The notes below the pieces were generated by a model, which saw nothing but the letters and a program-made list of their open reading frames with translations, searched no databases and was not told the DNA's origin. Position numbers and translations under genes: made by a program. Shown here one piece after another: positions 18,541-26,772 of a stretch of 64,000 nt of DNA (positions are counted from its first letter, which is position 1; each line of letters starts with the position of its first letter). The DNA is from Mesorhizobium mediterraneum (GTDB taxonomy: Bacteria; Pseudomonadota; Alphaproteobacteria; Rhizobiales; Rhizobiaceae), in contig NZ_NPKI01000021.1 in the NCBI RefSeq assembly GCF_002284565.1, positions 1-64,000 of the forward strand. Direction: 5' to 3'.

Positions 18541-19196
18541 GTGACCACGAGCCTGTATCCGGAGCCACGCACGGTTGCTATTCTATCCCCGCCGATCTTC
18601 TTGCGGAGCCGGCTGACATAAACCTCCACTGTGTTGCTCTCGAACTCCGAATTGAATGAATAAAGCGCGTGCTCGATCCTCCCCTTTGAAACGACCGAAC
18701 CGGGCCGGCGTAGAAGGCAGTCGAGCACCGCCCATTCGCGTCCAGACAGGTGGACCTCCTGCCCGTCGCGGAAGAGGCGTCGCTCGGCTGCCTGTATGGA
18801 AAGCGTCCCAACCGAAAATTGCGGCTCCGGAAAATGCCCTTGGCGACGTGCCACTGCACGGATGCGTGCCGAGAGTTCCCCCAGATCGAACGGCTTGACC
18901 AAATAGTCGTCGGCGCCAGCGTTGAGCCCCTCGATGCGATGCGAAATCCGATCGCGGGCTGTCAGAATGATGACCGGCGTTGTATCAAGCCCCTTGATCA
19001 GCTCCCGCAGATAGTCGATGCCATTGCCGTCCGGCAGGTGAACGTCGAGCAAAATAACGTCGTAGCCGGCCACAGCTGCATGACCGCGCGCTCCGGACAG
19101 GCCCTCGGCCCAGTCGACCGCGTGGCCACCAGCCACCAAATGATCGTGCACAGCACTTCTAAGGTCGTCGTCGTCTTCAATGAGCAGTATTCGCAT
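18537..19196 (-). CDS. OmpR/PhoB-family response regulator, QseB-like
   Basis: 219 residues: receiver domain (1-118) with acidic pocket ED at 8-10, phospho-acceptor Asp51 in LLDVHLPDGNG, and Lys in the VKPFD motif near residue 102. A winged-helix DNA-binding domain follows (about 125-219, ending in TVRGSGYRLVV). It is the first gene of the operon with the kinase. About 95 bases before the start are direct repeats TTCAG-N6-GTCAG (19290-19305), a possible self-binding site shared with the divergent lipoprotein-like gene. A truncated duplicate lies at 20428-20952. Confidence 0.93.
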   Translation of the reverse strand: MRILLIEDDDDLRSAVHDHLVAGGHAVDWAEGLSGARGHAAVAGYDVILLDVHLPDGNGIDYLRELIKGLDTTPVIILTARDRISHRIEGLNAGADDYLVKPFDLGELSARIRAVARRQGHFPEPQFSVGTLSIQAAERRLFRDGQEVHLSGREWAVLDCLLRRPGSVVSKGRIEHALYSFNSEFESNTVEVYVSRLRKKIGGDRIATVRGSGYRLVVT

Positions 19197-19289
19197 CAGG
19201 CTGCCGAGCTCCGGTATGAGGGCAAGGCTCCTGCCTTATTGATCGAAGCTGACAGTAGGCTGAACCGGCGCCAGCGAATATCTGGGGGC

Positions 19290-19305
19290 TTCAGGCTGCT
19301 GTCAG
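19290..19305. promoter_or_regulatory. Candidate response-regulator site between divergent genes
   Basis: TTCAG at 19290-19294 and GTCAG at 19301-19305, spaced 11 bases, lie between the two-component operon (minus) and the lipoprotein-like gene (plus). The same element recurs at 21046-21061 and 16449-16464. This is the spacing expected for tandem OmpR-type monomers. Inferred from conservation and position. Confidence 0.5.
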
Positions 19306-19354
19306 CTACAATTGCAAGAAAGGGGTCGTTAACAAAGCCAAACGAAGAGGCCTT

Positions 19355-19852
19355 ATGAAACCCCTCCTGATCTCGGCACTTTTGCTCAATGTGACCACCG
19401 GCGGCTGTACACTGGTTGGCGGGCAATTCGACGTGGCGGTCAACGAATGGCAGCCGCGCCACGCGTCAATGTCCAGGCTTGAAACTGACAGGTGTCTTAA
19501 ATACGAGGGCACCGTAGCGGGTGCCTCCAGTTATCGAACAGTGCCTAGCAGGTCAGAAGTGCACTTTGACCATAGGGGTCGTCCGTATTTTCGGCGCTCG
19601 CGAACAGAGTCGACGGTCAATCGATGCGCCACTGCCAGAGTCTGGAACGGTCAAGTGTTTGTTATCCCCCGTCCGGGCCATATTCTCTGCCGAGGACCAA
19701 GAAGGCCCTATTTTCGGTGCCCACGAACAGAGCCAACGGTCAATCGATGCGCCACTGCCAGGGTCTGGAACGGTCAAGTGTTTGTGATCCCCTGTCCCGG
19801 CCGTGTTCTCTGCCGAACTCGCCCTTGTAGTCGGCACACCAAAGATCGTTAG
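19355..19852 (+). CDS. Hypothetical small lipoprotein with two 41-residue repeats
   Basis: A 165-codon frame. The N-terminus MKPLLISALLLNVTTGGC looks like a lipoprotein signal (hydrophobic core and GGC lipobox). Further on two in-frame copies of a 41-residue unit occur (starting RPYFRRSRTE and RPYFRCPRTE), encoded by a 123-bp tandem repeat. The duplicated region at 21112 has the same first 18 residues and then a different continuation, so at least one of the two is a fusion with unrelated DNA. The repeats adjoin a transposase remnant on the other strand, so the 3' half may not be native. The product is unknown. The start and signal are plausible; the whole frame being a real gene is doubtful. 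Confidence 0.4.
   Translation: MKPLLISALLLNVTTGGCTLVGGQFDVAVNEWQPRHASMSRLETDRCLKYEGTVAGASSYRTVPSRSEVHFDHRGRPYFRRSRTESTVNRCATARVWNGQVFVIPRPGHILCRGPRRPYFRCPRTEPTVNRCATARVWNGQVFVIPCPGRVLCRTRPCSRHTKDR
19585..19817. repeat. 123-bp tandem repeat, two copies
   Basis: Copy 1 about 19585-19707 and copy 2 about 19708-19817 share long identical blocks (for example CGGTCAATCGATGCGCCACT in both) with an exact period of 123 bases, a multiple of three. Differences are scattered single bases. Confidence 0.8.
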
Positions 19853-20273
19853 GGCGACAGCCGTTTGAAAGTGGTGTCCCCGTCGCCCTGTTGCGCCTGC
19901 GCTTGCGGCGCTCGACCATGCCGTGGCGGTCGAGCACGGCATGCACGGTCGAGATCGCGGGCCGGTGCACATCCGGATACAGCCGGGCCAGCCGCTCGCG
20001 TATCTTCGGCGCACCCCATGTCGGCTTGTCTTGCTTGAGGCGCACAATCAGCTTCTCGATTTGAAACGGAAGCTGATTGGCGTGGCGATAGGGCCGCCGC
20101 GATCGGTCCGTCAGCCCCTCCAGGCCGCTGTCGTTGTAGCGCGTGAGGATCTTGTAGCCGGTCTTGCGCGAGATATCGAACTCCCGGCAAAGCACCGCCA
20201 TCTTCTCGCCGTCCAGCAGCCGGGCGACGAACTTCAGCCGCTCTTCCATGACGTTACACTCCTTCCAAGGCAC
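19818..20273 (-). pseudogene. Truncated IS481-type transposase
   Basis: The N-terminal 150 residues of an IS481-type transposase: HTH part (CREFDISRKTGYKILTRY), the linker WGAPKIRERLARLYPDVHRP and the start of the DDE domain (NDLWCADYKGEF, first catalytic Asp). The rest of the catalytic domain is lost where the 123-bp repeat begins. It sits between the two copies of the duplicated two-component region, so transposition or recombination at this element may have made or split the duplication. Confidence 0.82.
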
Positions 20274-20427
20274 CTTGCTCTCCTTGCAAAGGGCCGAAAG
20301 TGTAACCCATCTATCCGGAATGAACTGTCACCCATCTCTCGGGAAGGGCAGTCATGGCCAAGGCAACTGGAAGCCGAATTTTCTTTTAGAGTATGAATCA
20401 GCGCCGTCTGCCGAAAAGCGCGTCCAC

Positions 20428-20952
20428 GATCTTCCCTTTTGAAACGACCGTGCAGGGCTGGGGCAGACGGTAGTCGAGCACCGCCCATCCGCGTCAAGTC
20501 AGGTAGACCTCCTGCCCGTCGCGGAAGAGGCGTCGCTCGGCTGCCTGTATGGAAAGCGTCCCAACCGAAAATTGCGGCTCCGGAAAATGCCCATGGCGAC
20601 GTGCCACTGCATGGATACGCGCTGAGAGTTCCCCCAGATCGAACGGCTTGACCAAATAGTCGTCGGCTCCAGCGTTGAAGCCCTCGATGCGATGCGAAAT
20701 CCGATCGCAGGCTGTCAGAATGATGACCGGTGCCGATTCAAGTTCCTTGATCAGCTCCCGCAGATAGTCGATCCCATTGCCGTCCGGCAGGTGAACGTCG
20801 AGCAAAATAAGGTCGTAGCCGACCACAGCTCCATAATCGCGCGCTTCGGACAGGTTCTTGGCCCAGTCGACCGCGTGGCCACCAGCCACCAAATGATCGT
20901 GCATAGCACTTCCAAGGTCCTTATCGTCTTCAGTGAGCAGTATTCGCATCAT
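20428..20952 (-). pseudogene. Truncated duplicate of the response regulator gene
   Basis: The first 152 codons closely match the regulator at 18537-19196: receiver domain with Asp in LLDVHLPDGNG and VKPFD retained, and the beginning of the DNA-binding domain. A stop then ends the frame at 20494. The next 65 bases still resemble the original but are out of frame, and the remainder of the wing is missing. Without the recognition helix it cannot bind DNA normally, though a free receiver domain might still take phosphate from the kinase. No second kinase gene is present. Confidence 0.8.
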
Positions 20953-21045
20953 GCTGCCGAGCTCCGGTATGAGGGCAAGGCTCCCATCTTATTGGTCGAA
21001 GCTGACAATAGGCTGAACCGGCGGCAGCGAATTATTTGGGGAGCT

Positions 21046-21061
21046 TTCAGGCTGCTGTCAG
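21046..21061. promoter_or_regulatory. Candidate response-regulator site, duplicate copy
   Basis: TTCAG (21046-21050) and GTCAG (21057-21061) with 11-base spacing, in the same place relative to the duplicated gene start at 21112 as the 19290 site is to 19355. Confidence 0.45.
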
Positions 21062-21111
21062 CTACAACTTGCAAGAAAGGGGTCGTTAACAAAGCCAAAC
21101 GAAGAGCCCCT

Positions 21112-21540
21112 ATGAAACCCGTCCTGACCTCGGCACTTTTGCTCAATGTGACCCCCGGCGGCTGCATCAGCAAATTGATTTGGGAAACAGGCGCGCCGGT
21201 TCTAACGACCGACGCAGGCCGAGGTCTGGAACAGCTGGACCAGCGAACGGCGTCTTCGGTTTTTCAGGCAACAGCCACATGGAAGAATATGATTGGCTCG
21301 ACCATGCGCCGAGCTTTGTCGAACGGATTGGTCGCGGGCGCACCACCACAGATTATGGCAGGTTTACGCCCTGGCCTTGACACCCGGGGTGATCGTCACC
21401 GGCGGAGCCGCGGCGTACTGATCGGATATCCAACGTCGCTGAGTCTCTCGTCGGTGCAGTGGATCTCTCGGCTTAGCCATCATGCAAAAAACGACGGTTC
21501 CGCGACACCACTTTTCAGGTCCGTGACACAGGCTTTGTGA
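21112..21540 (+). CDS. Hypothetical protein with lipoprotein-like start
   Basis: A 142-codon frame from ATG 21112 (MKPVLTSALLLNVTPGGC). The first 18 residues duplicate those of the frame at 19355. The continuation (from ISKLIWETG on) is different, and I recognise no family in it. The upstream 160 bases also match the first copy, including the direct repeat at 21046. It may be the original 3' part, or another fusion. Whether it is expressed is unknown. Confidence 0.35.
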   Translation: MKPVLTSALLLNVTPGGCISKLIWETGAPVLTTDAGRGLEQLDQRTASSVFQATATWKNMIGSTMRRALSNGLVAGAPPQIMAGLRPGLDTRGDRHRRSRGVLIGYPTSLSLSSVQWISRLSHHAKNDGSATPLFRSVTQAL

Positions 21541-21706
21541 GCCGATCTGTTGTTCTTACCCCAGGCTAATGGCTGAACAGCTCTGCCGCCGGCTCGATGC
21601 GCCAGATGGCGCGATGTTTTGAACCCTTTCACGAGGCGACGGCAGCAGCCGACCGGCTCTCCTATCGCGGCTCCCGCGATCCACACACCCAACAAGGGAA
21701 TCTACC

Positions 21707-22828
21707 ATGGTAATGAAGGCACCGGTTGCCGACGCTAGGAATGGGTCGGTAGTAGATCGGCTGGTCGGCATCGACCTCGCTCGGGGCCTGGCTGTCTTCG
21801 GGATGTATGCCGCCCATCTCGGTCCCGACCCCGGCGAAGGAGGACTAGTCGGGTTTCTGATGGAACTAACCCATGGGCGGCCGTCGGCCCTGTTTGCCGT
21901 ATTGGCCGGTTTTTCAATCCTCCTGATTACAGGTCGCAAGGCGCCGAAGTCGGGGATAGCCGGTAGACAGGCCATCGCCAGAGTCGCAATTCGTGCCCTT
22001 GTTTTGCTCGCGCTTGGCTCAATCCTGGGCTGCCTCGGTACCCAGGTCGAAGTCATCCTAGAATACTACGGAATTTGCTTCTTGTTGGTATTGCCGCTCC
22101 ATCGGCTCAGCGCATATCAGCTGGGCTTGATCGCTGCCGCTACGGCATTAGTTCTCCCGCAAGTCCGTTCCTCCCTTCTGTCGGTTGCCCCCAACCTCCT
22201 CGACCCGGTCTTCAACCTCATGGTCAACGGCTACTATCCCGCGGTGACCTGGGTTCCTTTCCTCATTGCTGGCATGGCCATCGCGCGCCTTAATCTTAAT
22301 ACGCTAGCAGCGCATTGGCGCCTTGGTCTGGCGGGGGTCGGGCTGGCCGTGTTGGGCCATGGGGGATCCTTGCTCGCGCTGAGTTCCCGCGCTTTGACTG
22401 AAACCTCCTTGTGGTGGTCTGACGTTGACGGCGCTTTTGAGCCTTCCAAGTCGTCATTTATAGTCAAGTCGTCATGGATAGCCGCACCTCATAGCGAAAC
22501 GACGCTTTCGATCGTGGGCAGCACCGGTTGCGCAATGATCATCTTGGCGGCTTGCATGCTCGCTGTGGATGCGCTCCCGCGTCTGCGAAAGCTGGTCTGG
22601 CCAATAATCGCAGTCGGCTCGATGTCTTTGACGGCCTATGTGCTGCACATTGCGGGAATAGCCTATCTTATGAAGATAAACATTTTCAAAGACGAGAGCC
22701 TGTCCACGCTCTTTGGCTTCGTTGTGGTTATCAGCACTTTTGCGGTGCTTTGGCTGCGCGTCTTCCAGCGAGGACCGATGGAAGTACTGATGGGTAGGGT
22801 CGCAGATCTCGCGCGTCACATCCGCTGA
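21707..22828 (+). CDS. Multi-pass membrane protein, DUF418/DUF1624-like acyltransferase group
   Basis: 373 residues with about ten hydrophobic segments. The N-terminal motif GIDLARGLAVFGMYAAHLGP is the RxxxIDxxRG-type signature of the heparan-glucosaminide acetyltransferase/DUF1624/DUF418 superfamily. The C-terminal WLRVFQRGPMEVLM fits the DUF418 tail. Such inner-membrane proteins are thought to move acyl groups across the membrane onto sugars or peptidoglycan; the substrate here is unknown. Start at 21707 (ATG GTA ATG), with a second ATG two codons later. It follows the duplicated two-component region and may be under its control (inference). A hairpin terminator follows at 22897. Confidence 0.8.
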   Translation: MVMKAPVADARNGSVVDRLVGIDLARGLAVFGMYAAHLGPDPGEGGLVGFLMELTHGRPSALFAVLAGFSILLITGRKAPKSGIAGRQAIARVAIRALVLLALGSILGCLGTQVEVILEYYGICFLLVLPLHRLSAYQLGLIAAATALVLPQVRSSLLSVAPNLLDPVFNLMVNGYYPAVTWVPFLIAGMAIARLNLNTLAAHWRLGLAGVGLAVLGHGGSLLALSSRALTETSLWWSDVDGAFEPSKSSFIVKSSWIAAPHSETTLSIVGSTGCAMIILAACMLAVDALPRLRKLVWPIIAVGSMSLTAYVLHIAGIAYLMKINIFKDESLSTLFGFVVVISTFAVLWLRVFQRGPMEVLMGRVADLARHIR

Positions 22829-22896
22829 GCACCGCCGCGCCCCGGCCTCCCGATCACATTACGGACAAGGTGGGGCTTTGTCCAAAGCTTGTTCGC

Positions 22897-22927
22897 GGCA
22901 GGGGAGGGTACTTCCTCCCACCCTGCC
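22897..22927 (+). terminator. Terminator-like hairpin after the membrane protein gene
   Basis: GGCAGGG (22897-22903) pairs with CCCTGCC (22921-22927), with further partial pairing of GAGGG and CTCCC around a short loop. A T-rich run is only weakly present after it. Confidence 0.5.
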
Positions 22928-22988
22928 GCCTTGTTGATGGAAGCTAAAACGGTCGCGCAGGCGCTAGAGTTGCATCGGCATAATCAGC

Positions 22989-23507
22989 TTAAACTCGCGA
23001 AGTTAAACCCGCGGTTGGTCTATCTCGGCCCGCCTCACCTGAAAGGCTAAGGTATCCGTTTCGGTCAAGGGTTTTAGGGGCCATTTTCGCTGCGCCTTGA
23101 GGAGAGCGTTTGCTAGGATGAGGAGCTTTCGCAACAAGATGATGACCTTTGCGGGTTTGCCTGCCGCCTTTAGCGCCTGGTATTTTGCCTTGAGGTCGGG
23201 GTTGAAGCGCAGGGCGAAGGCCGGGCATGTAGAGGGCCTGGCGAACATTGGCCCGGCCGCCCCGGATGAAGGCGCGGCCGCTCCATTTTGCCGAGGCCGG
23301 CGAGGCTTGCGGCCTTTGGTTCCGAGTTCCGGCATGTCGATGGTGAGTGTGCAGGCGGTGGCATCCGATGCGCCATATGCTGGTCAGGATTTCGCGGCGC
23401 TGGACAGCGTCGGGATCGGCTTTCATGAGGGTAAGCATCGTCTGATCGATATCGCTGAGTTCACGTGGATCTGCTTCCAGCCACTCGTTGTTGTGGCGCC
23501 TGAGCAA
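22989..23507 (-). pseudogene. IS110-family transposase 3' remnant
   Basis: Fragments of the C-terminal (transposase_20) half of an IS110-type transposase alternate between two frames: LSDIDQTMLTLMKADPDAVQ, RREILTSI, then GRAFIRGGRANVRQALYMP in one frame, RFNPDLKAKYQALKAAGKPA and LLRKLLILANALLK in the other. The N-terminal RuvC-like catalytic part is missing. At least two frameshifts are present, so it is inactive. Confidence 0.82.
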
Positions 23508-23669
23508 GGCAAGCGGTCAAGGTCTGGCTCTGGTGCTGGCTGCGGTGCGATCCCCGCACGGGCCAGGTGCCGATCGTGTCGACGATCCACCTCGCCGCAA
23601 CCAGAGAGCTGCTACTCTCTTCCGCTGTTCATTCTGGCCTCTTCGCAATGAATGTCATAAAATCACCTG

Positions 23670-23900
23670 TCGCAATTAATGGTTTTTGATTTGGCTCCAA
23701 CAGCTGGCAGATATCGCCTAGAGTTCCGCAGAGAGCGTCGAAAGTTTTGGCCGCCTTCTTCCGCAGCCGCGCCTTGAGTTTTGAGCAGACCTGTCTTGAT
23801 CGGGTTGAGATCGGGCGAGCATGGCGGCAGGATCAGGAGCCAGTGCCCCTTTGGCCAACCAGTGGGCGGCGCGTACCTTGCCGACAATCTGGGGTTCCGA
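23670..23900 (-). pseudogene. IS630-family transposase C-terminal remnant
   Basis: On the minus strand LLILPPCSPDLNPI is the well-conserved DDE segment near the C-terminus of IS630/Tc1-type transposases; LKTQGAAAEEGGQNF-type text and a tail LLPAVG follow after frameshifts. Only this end is visible. Confidence 0.72.
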
Positions 23901-24358
23901 ACCCGACAGTTGGTTTTCAACCCGACAGTGGCCCGCCTCAGAGCAGGCTACCGCCCTTCGGAGCAGGCAGAAGCTAATCGAGGTTCGCGGGTTCCGGTTT
24001 GAATGTGCAGGTCGCTGCGCGCCTGATCTTTCGGTCTGGCGGCACATGACAAAAACCCTCATTTTGGCCGACGATACCCGGTCAGGAGCGGGTATCGCAG
24101 TCGAGAAGCGACCCGAGCACGTCCACAAGATGGGCCGAGTTTGCAAGGTGTGTCATTGTTTCTGTCAACGTTCGAGCGACAGCGCACGACGAAACGTCTG
24201 GCATACGCCTCGTCTGGCACGCGCCTCGCATATGTTGCAGTTGCTGCTGGAGATCAGGCGATCGAGTGGGCCTTGCAATTTTCCGATTTTGCTGCGCCTA
24301 AAGTCTCGTGTACAAATCAGGCTGGCGTGAATGGCCTGCCTAAGTTGCGACTTATTAC
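23901..24358. other. Spacer upstream of the cold-shock gene
   Basis: No recognised gene. A weak sigma-54-like pair at 24215-24230 (GG-N10-GC) is present but its -12 box is poor and there is no NifA site. The last 150 bases should hold the cold-shock gene promoter and a 5' leader. Confidence 0.4.
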
Positions 24359-24370
24359 AAAGGAATGGAT

Positions 24371-24583
24371 ATGGCGACTGGAACGGTGAAGTGGTTCAAC
24401 AGCACGAAGGGTTTTGGTTTTATTCAGCCTGACAACGGCGGTCAGGATGTCTTTGTCCACATTTCCGCTGTTGAACGAGCGGGCCTGTCGACCCTTAATG
24501 AGGGCCAGAAGATCAACTACGAGGTGGAACAGGATCGCCGCACGGGAAAGTCCTCTGCAGGCAGCCTCAGCAAGGCTGGCTAA
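24371..24583 (+). CDS. CspA-type cold-shock protein
   Basis: 70 residues, the standard CSD length. RNA-binding motifs RNP1 KGFGFIQP (about residues 13-20) and RNP2 VFVHISAV (about 28-35) are intact, and WFN occurs near residue 8. The start is set at 24371 because AAAGGA lies seven bases before it, while the in-frame ATG at 24365 touches that Shine-Dalgarno sequence. The protein binds single-stranded nucleic acid as an RNA chaperone. The tail SSAGSLSKAG departs from the common SSAVNLKA ending, which suggests local change at the 3' end. A strong terminator follows at 24731. Confidence 0.93.
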   Translation: MATGTVKWFNSTKGFGFIQPDNGGQDVFVHISAVERAGLSTLNEGQKINYEVEQDRRTGKSSAGSLSKAG

Positions 24584-24730
24584 CGGTCCGGGAAAGCCTT
24601 GGCAAGGTTCGTCATCGCCGGAACGCATTGACGGCTCGAAACCCGGGCCGGAGCATGCAAGTTAATGCCGCGGCAGGGATTGCTGGAGCCATCATGAATT
24701 ACTCTGGAAATGAGGCTCTTGGACGGGAAA

Positions 24731-24749
24731 GGCGGGGCTCATCCCCGCC
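24731..24749. terminator. Bidirectional intrinsic terminator
   Basis: GGCGGGG (24731-24737) and CCCCGCC (24743-24749) form a perfect seven-pair stem with loop CTCAT. It is preceded by AAA and followed by CTTT, so it can end both the cold-shock transcript and the convergent regulator transcript. Confidence 0.82.
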
Positions 24750-24811
24750 CTTTGATTCCGCGCAGATTGGGCCTACGGCTGCTGCGCGTCCGAACGACTG
24801 TTGATACGGAT

Positions 24812-25282
24812 TTAGGCTGCGACCTTCTTGCGGGTCCGTTTCGCCGGCGCCGTGGCTGGGGCTTCCGGCTCTTTCGGTTTGCGGCCGAGTCCCATGGTCT
24901 TGGCCAAGGCGGAGCGCGCAGCGGCGTAATTCGGCGCCACCATGGGATAATCCGACGGCAGACCCCATTTGGCGCGATATTCGTCTGGGGTCAGACCATA
25001 GTGCGTCGCCAGATGGCGCTTTAGCGATTTGAATTTCTTGCCGTCTTCAAGGCTAATGATGTAGTCCGGTTCGATCGACTTTTTGATCGGGACAGCAGGT
25101 TTTTTTACAGGCACAGGCTCTTCTGCCGGTATGAGTCCAGCCGTGCCGTTTAGAGCCCCGTGCACTTGGGCGATCAGGGCAGGAAGCTCCCCCGCCGGGA
25201 CGGGGTTGTTGGAGACGTAGGCTGATACAACATCGGCAGTGAGCTCGATGAGGATGTCGGTCTTGTGGGGTTCTTCTGTCAT
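24812..25282 (-). CDS. MucR/Ros-family transcriptional regulator without zinc cysteines
   Basis: 156 residues from ATG 25282 (MTEEPHKTDIL), which has GGAGAAG seven bases upstream; an extended frame to 25414 is rejected. N-terminal oligomerisation part (LTADVVSAYVSNNPVPAGEL) and C-terminal Ros/MucR zinc-finger-like domain: SLEDGKKFKSLKRHLATHYG, then TPDEYRAKWGLPSDYPMVAP. The usual Cys-X2-Cys-type ligands are replaced (ISLED instead of a Cys-containing ICLEC/ICLED), a state known for several Mesorhizobium Ros homologues that fold without zinc. MucR proteins silence AT-rich, often acquired genes and regulate exopolysaccharide and symbiosis genes. Lies alone and converges on the cold-shock gene. 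Confidence 0.9.
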   Translation of the reverse strand: MTEEPHKTDILIELTADVVSAYVSNNPVPAGELPALIAQVHGALNGTAGLIPAEEPVPVKKPAVPIKKSIEPDYIISLEDGKKFKSLKRHLATHYGLTPDEYRAKWGLPSDYPMVAPNYAAARSALAKTMGLGRKPKEPEAPATAPAKRTRKKVAA

Positions 25283-26176
25283 AAACTTCTCCGGGCAGCT
25301 TGAAACACAGTTGGGCGAAGTGTCGCTACATAGTGGCGGTTGCCGCTGAAAGCAAATGGATCGACGGGTGCGCTGCTCCTCCACCATTGAAGTCTCGGCG
25401 ACGCATCCCGTCATCGTCCATCGCTAAAGGCAGCGTATTGAATTATGGGAGCGGTCGCGCCCGCCCCACCATAGCGATACAGCAAGACAATCAAAAAAGC
25501 CGGTCTTTGCTTGGCCCCAAATCTTTTCTCCTTTCGTGAACGCTGAGCTGCCAAGCTGCTACAGTTCACCTCGCGGGGCAACCGTGCACAACACAGGAGT
25601 CGCCCGAGCGATACATTCTTCACTTGCCGCTTATCAGCGCTGGTGATTGCACTTTGCAGCCTGCATCCGGACCCGCAGCGCTCACGCTGTTGGTTTTGCG
25701 CCTGCAGGCGTCGGAAGTCGGATCGCCGCAGCTAATTTCCTCAGGCGGACGAATTCAACAAATCGATTGTTTGGATCGAAGGCATCCACACCATCGATGC
25801 CTCTAGAATAGGATCCAGCTACAATCACCGTGCTGTAATGGCAGGGACGGCCAGCACAAGCGCGACACGATCCGGCGGGTCCATCGCTGCGTTACGTATT
25901 CATGGCTACTGCATCGGGCGCCCGGTCGACCGCCTTAAGCCAGGTCGCCGCATTGCGAGACGGTGACCGGCGAGGGAGAGGGCGCTCTGGCAACGAAGCG
26001 AGGCGGGTGGCCTTGCGGGTGGCCGCGTGATGTCATCCGGCTCTCCTGCCGATCTCTGCCGGCCAGATCTGGAGCAACTGTTTTGCATAGATATGGCTCT
26101 CTTCAGGGGGCCATCTATGATGGGAGCCGAGCGCGTGTTCGAGCCGGGGAACAGGCTGCGCATGCACTGTGCCCAC
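25283..26176. other. About 0.9 kb without recognised genes
   Basis: It holds the promoter side of the MucR-type gene and the 3' side of the T3SS block. Open frames below 90 codons show no known family. No tts box, RNA gene or IS remnant seen. Confidence 0.45.
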
Positions 26177-26719
26177 CTATTGCGATCGTGCTAACCTTGG
26201 TTGTTCGGACTTGCCGTTAAAGGCAAGCGACAGATTGAAGTTATGCTGCACCATCTGATTGCCTGGCTCGTTTTCGAGAGCTCGCCGATACAGGGCCTGT
26301 GCCGCGTCATGCCGCCCCTCAATGTCCAAAATCACGCCCTTCGCATTCAATGCACGTACGTTTCCTGGGGCTGCAACCAAGACGCTGTCGAGCACCTCAA
26401 CCGCTTCGTGCGGGCGCTTCTGGCCCACCAAGGCATTTGTAAGTCGTATCGCCGCATCAACATTGTCCGGGTGCTGCTTCACCTCATCCCGCAAAGCCCG
26501 CTCTTGAACATCCTGACCAACTTCGCGCAAAATGCGTTCGCGCATAGCCGGATCGATTTGATCGGCGCTGAGCAACTCGGGGGAAGATGTCTCCTGCACG
26601 GAAAGAGCCGGCTTTTGCCAGCTGGCGCAACCGCCCAAAGGCAGAATGGCGAGTACGGCAAAAAGAAGTGAGTTCCGGCGCAGAAACATAGGCGATGGAG
26701 AAACTGTATTACTATTCAT
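26177..26719 (-). CDS. TPR lipoprotein of the T3SS cluster, y4yS-like
   Basis: 180 residues. A lipoprotein signal with core LLFAVLAILPLGGC ends at about residue 31 (lipobox LGGC). The remainder is helical with about three tetratricopeptide repeats (HPDNVDAAIRLTNALVGQ, VLVAAPGNVRALNAKGVILD, ALENEPGNQMVQHNFNLSLA). The position just behind rhcV is that of y4yS in other rhizobial T3SS clusters. It is likely an outer-membrane-anchored assembly helper, comparable to pilotin or secretin-stabilising TPR proteins (inference). Start at 26719; a second in-frame ATG at 26689 would still leave a signal. The gap to rhcV is 53 bases, consistent with one operon. Confidence 0.8.
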   Translation of the reverse strand: MNSNTVSPSPMFLRRNSLLFAVLAILPLGGCASWQKPALSVQETSSPELLSADQIDPAMRERILREVGQDVQERALRDEVKQHPDNVDAAIRLTNALVGQKRPHEAVEVLDSVLVAAPGNVRALNAKGVILDIEGRHDAAQALYRRALENEPGNQMVQHNFNLSLAFNGKSEQPRLARSQ

Positions 26720-26772
26720 GTTATCTCTCAGTTATCGGGGAGGCGCGTGGCGTTCAGTTAGGAAAGGTGGGA

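Noticed and set aside
24215..24230. Sigma-54-like GG-N10-GC sequence before the cold-shock gene
   Set aside because: The -12 box is TCGCA rather than TTGCA and no TGT-N10-ACA site lies at a suitable distance.
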